Shown here in pieces: positions 7,120 to 14,451 of a stretch of 16,439 bases of DNA. The notes below the pieces were generated by a model, which did not search any database, was not told the origin of the DNA, and saw nothing but the letters and a program-made list of their open reading frames with translations. This stretch comes from DATLFA01 sp039934635 (GTDB lineage: Bacteria; Actinomycetota; Acidimicrobiia; Acidimicrobiales; WLNW01): the NCBI GenBank assembly GCA_039934635.1, contig JBDTLT010000114.1:1-16439 (forward strand), read 5' to 3'. A program made the position numbers and the translations under genes. Numbering within the stretch: position 1 is the stretch's first letter; every line of letters begins with the position of its first letter.

Positions 7120-7887
7120 TCAGTCGAAGGGGCGTTTGCCGGCGCGGATGTTGCTGCGCAACACGATGCCGGTAATGTTCGATGCTTCGTCCGATGCGAG
7201 ATAGAGCACGGCGTACGCGACTTCTTCGGGCCGGCTGAACCGCTGCAGATCGAGGCCCTTTGCCATCTCGGGCTCGCCAAAGGGTTGGGTGGCGAGCCAC
7301 GCCAGCATCGGCGCGGTCGCGGTCGGCCCCGGCGTGACTGCGTTCGCTCGGATGCCATAGGGCCCGTACTCCATCGCGACGGTTTCCATGAGGTTGATGA
7401 CGCCCGCCTTGGCCGCCGCATATGCGCCGAGCGCGTACTCCCCCGCTACACCCGCGCCCGACGACATACTCACGATCGAGCCTTTGCGCTCGCGCACCAT
7501 GTGCTTGAGCGCCGCGCGTGTCGCGTAGAAGACGGTGTCGATCGTCATGCGTTGTTGAAAGTGCCAGTCCTCGTCGCTCGTGTCGCCCACGAGCGCATGT
7601 CGCGACACCCCCACGTTGTTGTACAAGATGTCGATGCGACCGTATTTCTCGTTCGCGGCATCGACCCATCCCGTCACGAACGCGCTGTCGGACATATCGC
7701 CCGCTATGCCCTGCACCTCGGCGCCGTCACTGCGCAGTTCGGTCACGAGCGCATCGAGACGATCGGCGTTGATGTCGTTGATCCACAACCGCGCACCCTC
7801 CGCGGCGAATCGGCGCGTCACCGCTTCGCCGATGCCCGACGCCGACCCGCTGATCAGCGCGACCTTGCCCTCGATACGCCCGGCCAT
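7120..7887 (-). CDS. SDR family oxidoreductase (classical)
   Basis: 255 residues. SGSASGIG (13-20) is the dinucleotide motif, D38 suggests NAD, NNVG (90-93) replaces the common NNAG, Ser lies at MSS (142-143), and the active site is YAAAK (Y156, K160). The C-terminal ITGIVLRSNIRAG is a variant of the usual TGxxxxVDGG. Start: ATG 7887 has GGGAGGG directly upstream; a longer upstream frame is antisense to the next gene. The gene points against its neighbours on both sides, which are plus-strand SDRs, and a long perfect palindrome sits at each end. This suggests it was inserted into an older plus-strand cluster (inference). The substrate is not known. Confidence 0.92.
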   Translation of the reverse strand: MAGRIEGKVALISGSASGIGEAVTRRFAAEGARLWINDINADRLDALVTELRSDGAEVQGIAGDMSDSAFVTGWVDAANEKYGRIDILYNNVGVSRHALVGDTSDEDWHFQQRMTIDTVFYATRAALKHMVRERKGSIVSMSSGAGVAGEYALGAYAAAKAGVINLMETVAMEYGPYGIRANAVTPGPTATAPMLAWLATQPFGEPEMAKGLDLQRFSRPEEVAYAVLYLASDEASNITGIVLRSNIRAGKRPFD

Positions 7888-7905
7888 ATGAACCCTCCCC
7901 CACGC

Positions 7906-7953
7906 TTCTGTTGGTGTTCTACACCCGTCGACGGGTGTAGAACACCAACAGAA
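7906..7953. repeat. 48-bp perfect uninterrupted palindrome in a divergent promoter region
   Basis: Bases 7906-7929 are exactly the reverse complement of 7930-7953, with no loop; the centre is GTCGAC and the inner arms contain GGTGT and ACACC. It begins 18 bases upstream of the minus-strand SDR start (7887) and ends 30 bases before the plus-strand GTG (7984). It takes up about half of the 96-bp gap, so it must overlap or adjoin the promoters or 5' leaders of both genes. Possible roles are an operator, a 5'-leader hairpin, an insulator or a dispersed palindromic repeat. The sequence alone does not decide. Confidence 0.85.
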
Positions 7954-7983
7954 CAGGTCGAGTGATCGAGTCAGGGGAACGAC

Positions 7984-8886
7984 GTGACAGCAGAGCGGAT
8001 CAGCAAGACCGCGCCGTGGCAGGGTCCATTGTGCGCCGATCGCATCGCCGTGGTGACCGGCGGAGGCGGCAGCATCGGCGCGGCCTGTGGTCGCGCGTTC
8101 GCCGATCACGGTGCTGATGTAGTGGTCGTCGACATCGCCGAAGACCGCGTTGCCGCGGCAGTCGCCAGCATCGAGGCGCGGGGCCGCCGCGCCCTCGGCA
8201 TCGTGAGCGATCTCACTGCCGAAGGCGCGGTCGACGACATGATCGGCCGGGCGGTCGACACGTTCGGCCGCGTCGACATCTTGGTCAACGCGCTGGGCGA
8301 ACACCTGGCGCTGGCCGGCCCGTTCGAGGATTCCACTCCCGAAGGTTGGGATCGCCTCTACCGCGTCAACCTGCTCCACACCATGCAGGCCTGCCACGCC
8401 GTGCTGCCCGGTATGCGTCAGCGCAAGTGGGGACGCATCGTCAACTTCTCGTCGGTCGAGGGCATTCGCTCGATGCCGCACGCCGGTCCGTACACGGCCT
8501 ACAAGGGTGCGATCGACTCGTTCACCAAGACACTCGGCGTCGAGTTCGCCGGCGACAACATCCGCGTCAACGCAGTCGCCGTCGACAAGACGCGTTCGTA
8601 TCAAGTCAACTTCTACAAGATGCCCGAGGAGTACGACCGGCACGTGCCGGTCTGGGTGCCGGCCGGTCGCTACGGCGAAGGCGACGATGTTGCGGCCGTC
8701 GTCCTCTTCTTGTCGAGCGAGATGGCCGCATGGGTAGTGGGCCAGACCATCGTCGCCGACGGTGGCACCCTCGCCGGCGGCGGCTGGTATCGCACGCCCG
8801 TCAAGTGGACCAACTCGCCGTTGCTGGTCCAATACTTCGAGGACGATCCCTCGATCAACGCGGCGCGACCGCGTGGGGTGCAGTGA
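7984..8886 (+). CDS. SDR family oxidoreductase with C-terminal extension
   Basis: 300 residues. TGGGGSIG (25-32) is the dinucleotide motif, D50 follows strand 2 (NAD type), the NNAG motif is degenerate (NALG, 102-105), Ser lies at SS (156-157), and the active site is YTAYK (Y170, K174). After the usual VVGQTIVADGG there is an extra tail of about 40 residues rich in Trp, Tyr and Pro, starting GWYRTPVKW. Start: GTG 7984 with GGGGAA upstream. Its stop overlaps the start of the LLM gene as GTGA, so the two are translationally coupled and likely work in sequence. The tail may contribute to oligomer contacts or the substrate pocket (inference). Confidence 0.9.
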   Translation: MTAERISKTAPWQGPLCADRIAVVTGGGGSIGAACGRAFADHGADVVVVDIAEDRVAAAVASIEARGRRALGIVSDLTAEGAVDDMIGRAVDTFGRVDILVNALGEHLALAGPFEDSTPEGWDRLYRVNLLHTMQACHAVLPGMRQRKWGRIVNFSSVEGIRSMPHAGPYTAYKGAIDSFTKTLGVEFAGDNIRVNAVAVDKTRSYQVNFYKMPEEYDRHVPVWVPAGRYGEGDDVAAVVLFLSSEMAAWVVGQTIVADGGTLAGGGWYRTPVKWTNSPLLVQYFEDDPSINAARPRGVQ

Positions 8887-9779
8887 CCGCCAGGCGTACA
8901 CCGCGCGACCGGCCGTTGACATTCGGCCTCAACCTGCCCGTCGCCACGCCCGGCATCACACCGGGGCAACTGCGCGACATCGCGCGCCAGGCCGAAGAAC
9001 TCGGCTTCGTCGAACTGTGGTTGGGTGAACACGTCGTGCTCTTCGACCAACCGGTCGATCGTTATCCGGGATCGGCGAGCGGCGACGCGTTCTTTCCGGC
9101 GACGCTCGCCATCCCTGATCCACTCGTCGCGCACGCGTTCATCGCCGCCGCGACCGAGCGCGTTCGCCTCGGTACGGGCGTGATGTTGTTGCCGCAACGC
9201 AACCCGGTCTACACGGCCAAGCACATCGCGACGCTCGACTGGCTCTCGCAGGGGCGCCTCGATGTGGGTCTCGGTATCGGCTGGTCGAGTGAAGAATTCG
9301 CCGCGTGTGGCGTGCCGTTCGACGATCGCGGCCGCCGCGCTGACGAGTGCATCGAGGTCATGCAATCGCTGTGGACCCACGAGATCTCCGAATACGCCGG
9401 CGAGTTCTACGACCTCGCCCCGTGCCGGCAATACCCCAAGCCCGCACAGTTGCCCCACCCACCACTGTGGATCGGCGGCTACTCCGAAGCCACGTGCCGC
9501 CGCATCGCGCGTTACGGCGACGGATGGTACGGCTTCGACCATACCGCCGAGGCCGTTGTCGACTTCGTCGGGCGCATCGCGCGCGAGATGGAACGCCGTC
9601 AGCGATCCGTCGACGACATCGCCATCGTGTGTGGCGCCTACAACCTCATGCCGAACGAGCGAGCAGAGGTCGTCGCTTACGCGGACGCCGGCGTTGAGCA
9701 ATTCGTGTTGTCGCTGCGTAGCTACCGGCCCGAGGAACTGTCCGAAGAACTCGACCATCTCGCGCGCACGCTGATCTAG
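8883..9779 (+). CDS. LLM class F420-dependent oxidoreductase
   Basis: 298 residues. LTFGLNLPVATPGITPGQL opens the luciferase-like barrel. It is followed by ELWLGEHVV, ERVRLGTGVMLLPQRNPV, GRLDVGLGIGWSSEEFAACGVPF, PPLWIGGYS and YGDGWYGF, all typical of the actinobacterial F420-dependent group typified by Rv2161c (recalled, not searched). It probably transfers hydride from F420H2 to an unsaturated or keto substrate, or the reverse. Start: GTG 8883 overlaps the previous TGA by four bases (GTGA); a longer upstream frame is antisense or out of register with the SDR. The stop TAG sits in CTAG, shared with the stop of a minus-strand frame. Confidence 0.9.
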   Translation: MTARRTPRDRPLTFGLNLPVATPGITPGQLRDIARQAEELGFVELWLGEHVVLFDQPVDRYPGSASGDAFFPATLAIPDPLVAHAFIAAATERVRLGTGVMLLPQRNPVYTAKHIATLDWLSQGRLDVGLGIGWSSEEFAACGVPFDDRGRRADECIEVMQSLWTHEISEYAGEFYDLAPCRQYPKPAQLPHPPLWIGGYSEATCRRIARYGDGWYGFDHTAEAVVDFVGRIAREMERRQRSVDDIAIVCGAYNLMPNERAEVVAYADAGVEQFVLSLRSYRPEELSEELDHLARTLI

Positions 9780-9930
9780 CTCGACGACTTCCTGGCCTCC
9801 TCGATTTCCGCCACCGACGACTGCCCCCTGCGCGTCGCGCCCATTCGGGTGAAGAAAAAGTCCCCGGTCGACCGGACAACGAGCCACCCAGGCGCGATAC
9901 GAATTACGATCTTGTCCAGAAATTGATGTC
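9776..9930 (-). pseudogene. Possible remnant of a small protein gene (no start codon)
   Basis: The 165-bp gap before the TetR gene has a minus-strand frame that reads like genuine protein: DKIVIRIAPGWLVVRS, then TGDFFFTRMGATRRGQ, then a hydrophilic SVAEIEEARKSSS tail. Its TAG (9778-9776) interlocks with the TAG of the LLM gene as CTAG, as real convergent genes often do. No ATG, GTG or TTG start lies in frame within the gap; upstream the frame simply runs antisense through tetR. It could be a decayed 3' end of a gene or chance. Not recognised as a known family. Confidence 0.25.
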
Positions 9931-9944
9931 CTGAGAGGGAGAAG

Positions 9945-10691
9945 ATGGCGACAACAGCACGTTCGCCGCGTCCGGCCCGCCCGGATCGCGCCCGAGGCGA
10001 TCGGCGCGGGCCCGGCCGGCCCCCGCTGATGGACCGCCAACGGATCGTCAGCGTGGCCCTCGACATCGCCCACGAACACGGGGTCAAAGCGGTCACCATG
10101 ACCTCGGTGGCCGAACGGTTGGGCGTCGCCATGCCGGCGCTCTACTACCACGTGTCGAGCCGCGACGAGCTCCTCGGGCTGATCGGCGTCAGCCTGCTAC
10201 ACACCGAGACGCCGGCGAGCGCCGTGTGCGACGATTGGCGCGGCTGGATGACCGAGTTCGCGCGTGCGTTGCGCCAGCAAGCGTTGCGCGAACCGACGCT
10301 CAGTGTGGTCCCTGCCGTGCGTGCCTACAGCATGAACAGCATCCCGATGCTCGAGCAGGCCGCGACGGTGCTCATCCGTGCGGGCTTCTCACCGTCAGAC
10401 GCACTGTGGAACTTCGGCTTTCTCGTCAGCACGGTATTGAGCAGCGTCTACCGCGAGCACTGCCTGGCGGTCGAACGGGCACAGGGCCGTACGCAGCTTT
10501 CGACGACGCGGGCCGCGCTCAAAGAGGCGGGCCCTGACGCGGCGCCGACGATGTGGAAGCTGATGCAAGGGTGGGAAGGCAAGCCCGACACCTACGAATC
10601 CGACCCCGATCACCGCTTCGAGCGCGAGCTCGTGGTGCTGCTCGACGGGTTCGAAGCACAACTCGCCCGCGACCAGAAGAACGCCGACTGA
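9945..10691 (+). CDS. TetR/AcrR family transcriptional regulator
   Basis: 248 residues. A basic N-terminal arm with RRGPGRPPL (AT-hook-like, common in this family) leads into the DNA-binding domain at about residues 30-76: RIVSVALDIAHEHGVKAVTM, then TSVAERLGVAMPALYYHVSSRDELL, the classic TetR helix-turn-helix with the YYHV recognition end. Residues 85-235 are an all-helical ligand-binding and dimerisation domain. Start: ATG 9945 preceded by GAGAGGGAG. It lies downstream of the SDR/LLM genes and is separated from the minus-strand operon by only 7 bases at its 3' end. It probably represses a nearby catabolic set and responds to a hydrophobic substrate or CoA ester, but no matching operator was found. 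Confidence 0.93.
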   Translation: MATTARSPRPARPDRARGDRRGPGRPPLMDRQRIVSVALDIAHEHGVKAVTMTSVAERLGVAMPALYYHVSSRDELLGLIGVSLLHTETPASAVCDDWRGWMTEFARALRQQALREPTLSVVPAVRAYSMNSIPMLEQAATVLIRAGFSPSDALWNFGFLVSTVLSSVYREHCLAVERAQGRTQLSTTRAALKEAGPDAAPTMWKLMQGWEGKPDTYESDPDHRFERELVVLLDGFEAQLARDQKNAD

Positions 10692-10698
10692 CATCTCG

Positions 10699-11541
10699 TC
10701 ACCGCGCGACGCGCTGACCGCCCGGATACGGCAAAGCGCCGTCGAGCGTCATCACGGTGATGCCCAACCGATCGAGCACGTCGAGGCTGACTTCGACGCG
10801 GCCGGTGTGGTCGGGCGGGCAGTCACAAAGCGCGAGCGCGCCCTCGACCATTGCTTCCATCGATTCGATCTGGTCTTCCTTGACGATGCCACCGACAAGT
10901 GCCTCGGCGCCCTCGCTCATCACCGCCGACCGCGGCTCGACCGTGTTGACCCGTACGCCCGTGCCATAGAGCTCGACCGCCAATGCATTGGTGACTCGGT
11001 TGAGCGCCGCCTTGGTGGCACCGTAGACACCAATCGAGGTGGCGACGCCTTCGGTACGAAAGGGCGGCCCCGCCGCGTGTTTGGCGCTGGCGCTCGACAC
11101 GTTGACTATCCACCCCGCACCTTGGGCGACCATACCCGGGATGACGGCCTGCGCGAGCTCGATCGGCGCGTGCACGTTGACCTCGAACATGATGCGCTGA
11201 CGTTTGTACGGATACTCGCTCGTGCGCATGTAGATCGCAGCTGCCGCGTTGTTGACCAAGATGTCGATGCGGCCATCGAAGATCTCGAGTGCGCGCGGGA
11301 CGATGCCGGCACGGCTGGCGGGATCGGCCAGATCGGCGGCGACTGCCTCGACCTTTGCTCCGTGGCGGCGACACCGCTCGAGAGTCTCGCTCAGGCTGCC
11401 GGCGAGATGATCGTGGTGATCGACCGTGCGGGCAACCACGATGACGTTGGCCCCTTCGGCGGCCATTCGCTCGGCGAGCGCAGCACCGATACCGCGACTC
11501 GCACCGGTCACGATGGCGTTCTTACCTGTGAAGCGATTCAT
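10699..11541 (-). CDS. SDR family NAD(P)-dependent oxidoreductase (classical)
   Basis: 280 residues. TGASRGIG (12-19) is the cofactor motif. R38 in VVARTV points to NADP(H), unlike the acidic residue in the other classical SDRs here. NNAA (97-100) replaces NNAG, Ser lies at VSS (149-150), and YGATK holds Y173 and K177. The C-terminal 30 residues include VSLDVLDRLGITV and an unusual PYPGGQ ending instead of the common VDGG. Start: ATG 11541 overlaps the MarR stop as ATGA; the frame is open for another 96 bases upstream, but that is inside marR. It is the last gene of the long minus-strand block and is convergent with tetR. Confidence 0.92.
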   Translation of the reverse strand: MNRFTGKNAIVTGASRGIGAALAERMAAEGANVIVVARTVDHHDHLAGSLSETLERCRRHGAKVEAVAADLADPASRAGIVPRALEIFDGRIDILVNNAAAAIYMRTSEYPYKRQRIMFEVNVHAPIELAQAVIPGMVAQGAGWIVNVSSASAKHAAGPPFRTEGVATSIGVYGATKAALNRVTNALAVELYGTGVRVNTVEPRSAVMSEGAEALVGGIVKEDQIESMEAMVEGALALCDCPPDHTGRVEVSLDVLDRLGITVMTLDGALPYPGGQRVAR

Positions 11542-12029
11542 GAGGTCTCGCTGCTTTCTCGATAGGGAGTTTGCGGAAGATCGTTGACGAGTCGAAGCAG
11601 TAGCTGCCCGAGCGTGGCTCGCTCGGCCGGAGTCCACGCGGCGAGCGCTTCGCGGAAATGTCGGGTGCGGACGGCCTCGAGTTGGCTGACCATGCGCCGG
11701 CCCCGCGCCGTCGCCTCGACCAGCACCACGCTGGCATTGCTGGCGCTGGTCGCCCGGCGTACGAGACGCTCCTCTTCGAGTGCGCCGAGTTGGCGGCTCA
11801 CCGCGGCCACGTCCATGTGCGCCGCCCGCGCGACGTCGGCGACGGATTGCGGCCCGTCGGGCGTGAGCGCGCCCAGCACTTGGAGGGCTTGTTGTGACAA
11901 CGTGACGCGGGCTACCGCGGCCAGACTCGAATACACCCGGCGGCTCGACAACAGCCGCTGGAGGCGGCGGATGCCGAGGCTTATCTCCGCGATTCCCTCG
12001 TCGTCGACGGCGACCAACTTGTCGGTCAA
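11538..12029 (-). CDS. MarR family transcriptional regulator
   Basis: 163 residues. A helical N-terminus (1-44) is followed by a winged helix at about 46-112: QQALQVLGALTPDGPQSVAD, then VARAAHMDVAAVSRQLGALEEERLV (recognition helix), then a wing RRATSASNASVVLVEATARG. A C-terminal dimerisation helix pair carries FREALAAWTPAERATLGQLLL. Start: TTG 12029 overlaps the DegT stop as TTGA; no ATG or GTG gives a better N-terminus, and the ORF upstream of it is antisense-like Arg-rich sequence. MarR dimers bind short palindromes and let go on binding small, often aromatic, ligands. Being inside the catabolic operon, it probably controls that operon. The palindrome at 14467-14479 is the best visible candidate site. 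Confidence 0.88.
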   Translation of the reverse strand: MTDKLVAVDDEGIAEISLGIRRLQRLLSSRRVYSSLAAVARVTLSQQALQVLGALTPDGPQSVADVARAAHMDVAAVSRQLGALEEERLVRRATSASNASVVLVEATARGRRMVSQLEAVRTRHFREALAAWTPAERATLGQLLLRLVNDLPQTPYRESSETS

Positions 12030-13240
12030 GCGGTCACCGCGTCGGCGTTGAAGAACTGATCGACCGTGTGGCACATGTATTCGATGCCTTCGTCGTCGAT
12101 CGCGTGATTGCACGGCAGGATCAGCCCGGTTTCCATGACGCGATCGGCGTTGGCCAAGCCACCCGGGCCTACGCGCTGCGGCACGTCTCTGAACGCGGGT
12201 TGCCGAGTGACATTGCCCGTCCACACCATGCGCGTATCGACGCCGGCGGCTTCCATGTGTTCTTGGAACAGCGACCGCCGCACACCCGACTCAGGCTTGA
12301 TCATGATCGGGAACATGTGCCAACCGGTCTCGATGTCGGTGGTGATGCGGGGCAGCACGAACACTTCGGGATAGTTCGAGAAATGTTTGGTCAACAGTTC
12401 GAAGTTGCGCTTGCGCCGCGCGAGGTTGACGGGCAGCTTGCGCATCTGCACCACACCGAATGCCGCCGACATCTCTGAGGGCTCGAAGTTCCAACCGACT
12501 TCGTCGAAGATGAACAAGTCGTCGTACTCGAGTCCGTCGATGTCCGAAAAGAATCGCTTGTTGCCCTTTTGCGAGCCGAAAATTTTGACCTCGCTGCGCC
12601 GCCCCCACCGCCGCAGCAGCAACGCCTTGTCGGCCAGTGCGGCGTCGTCGACGCACACCATGCCACCGGTGCCGCCCGCAGTGATGATGTGTGAGAGCGC
12701 AAAGCTGGTGACAGAGATGTCGCTGCGGGCGCCCGTCGGAGTGCCTCGTAGCGTGGCGCCGAGACAGTCGCAGGAGTCCTCGATCACCTTGAGTTGGTGT
12801 CGGTCGGCAATGTCGCGGATGCGGTCCCAATCGGGACAGTTGCCGATGAGGTTGGGGGCGAGGATGGCGCGCGTGCGCGGCCCGATGGCCGCCTCGATTG
12901 CATCGACATCGATCTGATACGTGTCGTATTCGACGTCGACGAACACCGGCACGAGGCCGGCGCGTACGAGGGGGGCTATGTCAGTCGAGAACGTGACCGC
13001 CGCAGTGATCACTTCGTCGCCCGGCGTGAGCCCGAGCAACTCGACGGCGAGGTACAACGCCGACGAACCGGAATTGACCATGATGCCGCGCTTCTTGGCG
13101 AACGACGCGGCGACCAGGCGCTCCATCTCTTTGACGTTCTTGCCGATGCGCAGACCGCTCGGTCCTGCGCGCAGCACGGCGACCACTGCATCGATCTCTT
13201 CTTCGTCGTGAACGCTGCCCGAGTACTCGATTCGCTTCAT
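12026..13240 (-). CDS. DegT/DnrJ/EryC1/StrS-fold PLP enzyme with His in place of the PLP lysine (ColD/E1-like)
   Basis: 404 residues with the complete fold of sugar aminotransferases: GSSALYLAVELLGLTPGDEV near 58-77, NLIGN, and IEDSCDCLGA, where D155 is the PLP ring-nitrogen Asp. The motif that normally carries the Schiff-base Lys (SFxxxK) reads SFALSH with H184 (codon CAC, 12691-12689), followed by IITAGGTGG. His at this place is known in ColD and in E1/RfbH-type enzymes, which remove a 3-hydroxyl rather than transfer an amine. The Cys-rich Fe-S segment of E1 (CWC...C) is replaced by GRRSEVKIFGSQKGNKRF with no Cys, so ColD is the closer model. No nucleotide-sugar genes are nearby. Start ATG 13240 is 10 bases after the amidohydrolase stop; its stop overlaps marR. 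Confidence 0.85.
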   Translation of the reverse strand: MKRIEYSGSVHDEEEIDAVVAVLRAGPSGLRIGKNVKEMERLVAASFAKKRGIMVNSGSSALYLAVELLGLTPGDEVITAAVTFSTDIAPLVRAGLVPVFVDVEYDTYQIDVDAIEAAIGPRTRAILAPNLIGNCPDWDRIRDIADRHQLKVIEDSCDCLGATLRGTPTGARSDISVTSFALSHIITAGGTGGMVCVDDAALADKALLLRRWGRRSEVKIFGSQKGNKRFFSDIDGLEYDDLFIFDEVGWNFEPSEMSAAFGVVQMRKLPVNLARRKRNFELLTKHFSNYPEVFVLPRITTDIETGWHMFPIMIKPESGVRRSLFQEHMEAAGVDTRMVWTGNVTRQPAFRDVPQRVGPGGLANADRVMETGLILPCNHAIDDEGIEYMCHTVDQFFNADAVTA

Positions 13241-13250
13241 ACCGCCACGC

Positions 13251-14444
13251 TCACTTTCGGAAGAACGAGGGACTCGTGGCCTTCGCGGGGATCTTGGCGA
13301 GCGGCGTGGCTATCTCGTCGACCGTGGGGCCGAATTGCTCGGCCAACGGCGCGAGCTTGGCGAGATCGAACCCGTAGACGCGTGCCGCATTCTCGGCGAA
13401 GATCTTGCGCAGGTTGTCTTCGCTCCAGCCGACGAACGAGCGCCGTATCGATTCACGGCTGTAGGGGAACGTGGCTTCGTGGTGCGGGTAGTCGCTGCCC
13501 CACATGATGCGATCGAGACCGATCTTTTCGAACGCCTCGGCGTCGCTCGGGCTGGGGAAGCTGGCGCCGACGAAACAGTTGCGCCGGAAGTAATCGCTGG
13601 GCTTGTGCGCGAGCACTGCCTCGGCCGGGACGCCGAGTTCGCCGACGCGACCAGCGACCATCTGCGCGTGCAACCCGTCCATGCGATCGAGCACATCGGG
13701 GATCCACGCCGAACCCTGCTCGGTCATGGCGAACACGAGCCCGGGGAACCGCTCGAACACACCCGACATGATGAGATGCCACAACGCGCGGTTGGCGAAG
13801 AAGCCCGACTCCATGATGAACATGAGCGTCGTCACAGGGGTCTTGGGATAGTCGGGAATGCCGCTGCCGCCGGAGTGGTGCGTCACCGGCATCTCGAGGT
13901 CTTGGCACACCGCCCACAACGGGTCGTAGGTCTTGGTGAACAGCGGGTCGATCCACGGCGTATCGGGCGACACGCCCGGCAGCAAGATGCCTCTCAGACC
14001 ATTGTTCTTGGCCCAGCGCACATCGCGCACGGCCTCGTCGACATCGTTGAGGAAGACCTGCGCGAGGCCGGCCCGGCGCTCGGGGTGTTCGCTGCAGAAG
14101 TCGGCCAACCACCGGTTGTGCGCGCGCAGCCCCGCAAGACGCAACTCGAAGTCGTCGGCCGACGGCGCAGGTGCGATGACTTGGCCGGTGGGAAAGAACG
14201 GCGGGACCGTGTTGGGGAACACGACCTCGGCCACGATGCCGTCTTCGCCGAGATCGCGGAGGCGACGCTCGTCGTCCCAGTTGCGCGAACGGCCGTCGTC
14301 TTGCAGATCGCGGAACGGGTTCTTGTATTTGCCCCGCCATGCGTCGAACGCGTCGAGGTACTTGGACTCGAGGCGCTCGCGGTATTGCTGGTGATTGCCA
14401 CCGGCGTGACAGTCGGACGAGATGATCGTGTAGTGCTCGGACAT
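13251..14444 (-). CDS. Amidohydrolase family 2 (Amidohydro_2) metal-dependent enzyme
   Basis: 397 residues. Metal and active-site signatures: SSDCHAGG (D11, H13), MPVTHHSGGSG (H189/H190), AMTEQGSAWIPDVLDRMDGL (E242) and MWGSDYPHHEATFP (D318). SDYFRRNCFVG is a typical strand before the last motif. The length is normal for the family. The reaction could be hydrolysis or decarboxylation; the substrate is not deducible. Start: ATG 14444. A -10-like TAGGGT ends seven bases before the ATG and no strong Shine-Dalgarno is present, so this gene may be translated from a leaderless transcript in addition to read-through from the dioxygenase gene 31 bases upstream. DegT follows after 10 bases. Confidence 0.9.
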   Translation of the reverse strand: MSEHYTIISSDCHAGGNHQQYRERLESKYLDAFDAWRGKYKNPFRDLQDDGRSRNWDDERRLRDLGEDGIVAEVVFPNTVPPFFPTGQVIAPAPSADDFELRLAGLRAHNRWLADFCSEHPERRAGLAQVFLNDVDEAVRDVRWAKNNGLRGILLPGVSPDTPWIDPLFTKTYDPLWAVCQDLEMPVTHHSGGSGIPDYPKTPVTTLMFIMESGFFANRALWHLIMSGVFERFPGLVFAMTEQGSAWIPDVLDRMDGLHAQMVAGRVGELGVPAEAVLAHKPSDYFRRNCFVGASFPSPSDAEAFEKIGLDRIMWGSDYPHHEATFPYSRESIRRSFVGWSEDNLRKIFAENAARVYGFDLAKLAPLAEQFGPTVDEIATPLAKIPAKATSPSFFRK

Positions 14445-14451
14445 GTGGTCG

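Noticed and set aside
6170..7669. 499-codon minus-strand frame across two SDR genes
   Set aside because: No family resemblance and Arg/His/Asp-rich; it overlaps two well-supported SDRs.
7053..7953. CRISPR repeats or inverted repeats of an insertion sequence
   Set aside because: The two palindromes differ in sequence, do not repeat at intervals, and enclose an SDR gene rather than a transposase.
8670..10151. 493-codon minus-strand frame opposite the LLM and tetR genes
   Set aside because: Antisense shadow; the plus-strand LLM and TetR proteins are clear.
12026..13240. Simple annotation as a sugar aminotransferase
   Set aside because: The PLP-binding Lys needed for transamination is His, so aminotransfer by the usual mechanism is unlikely.
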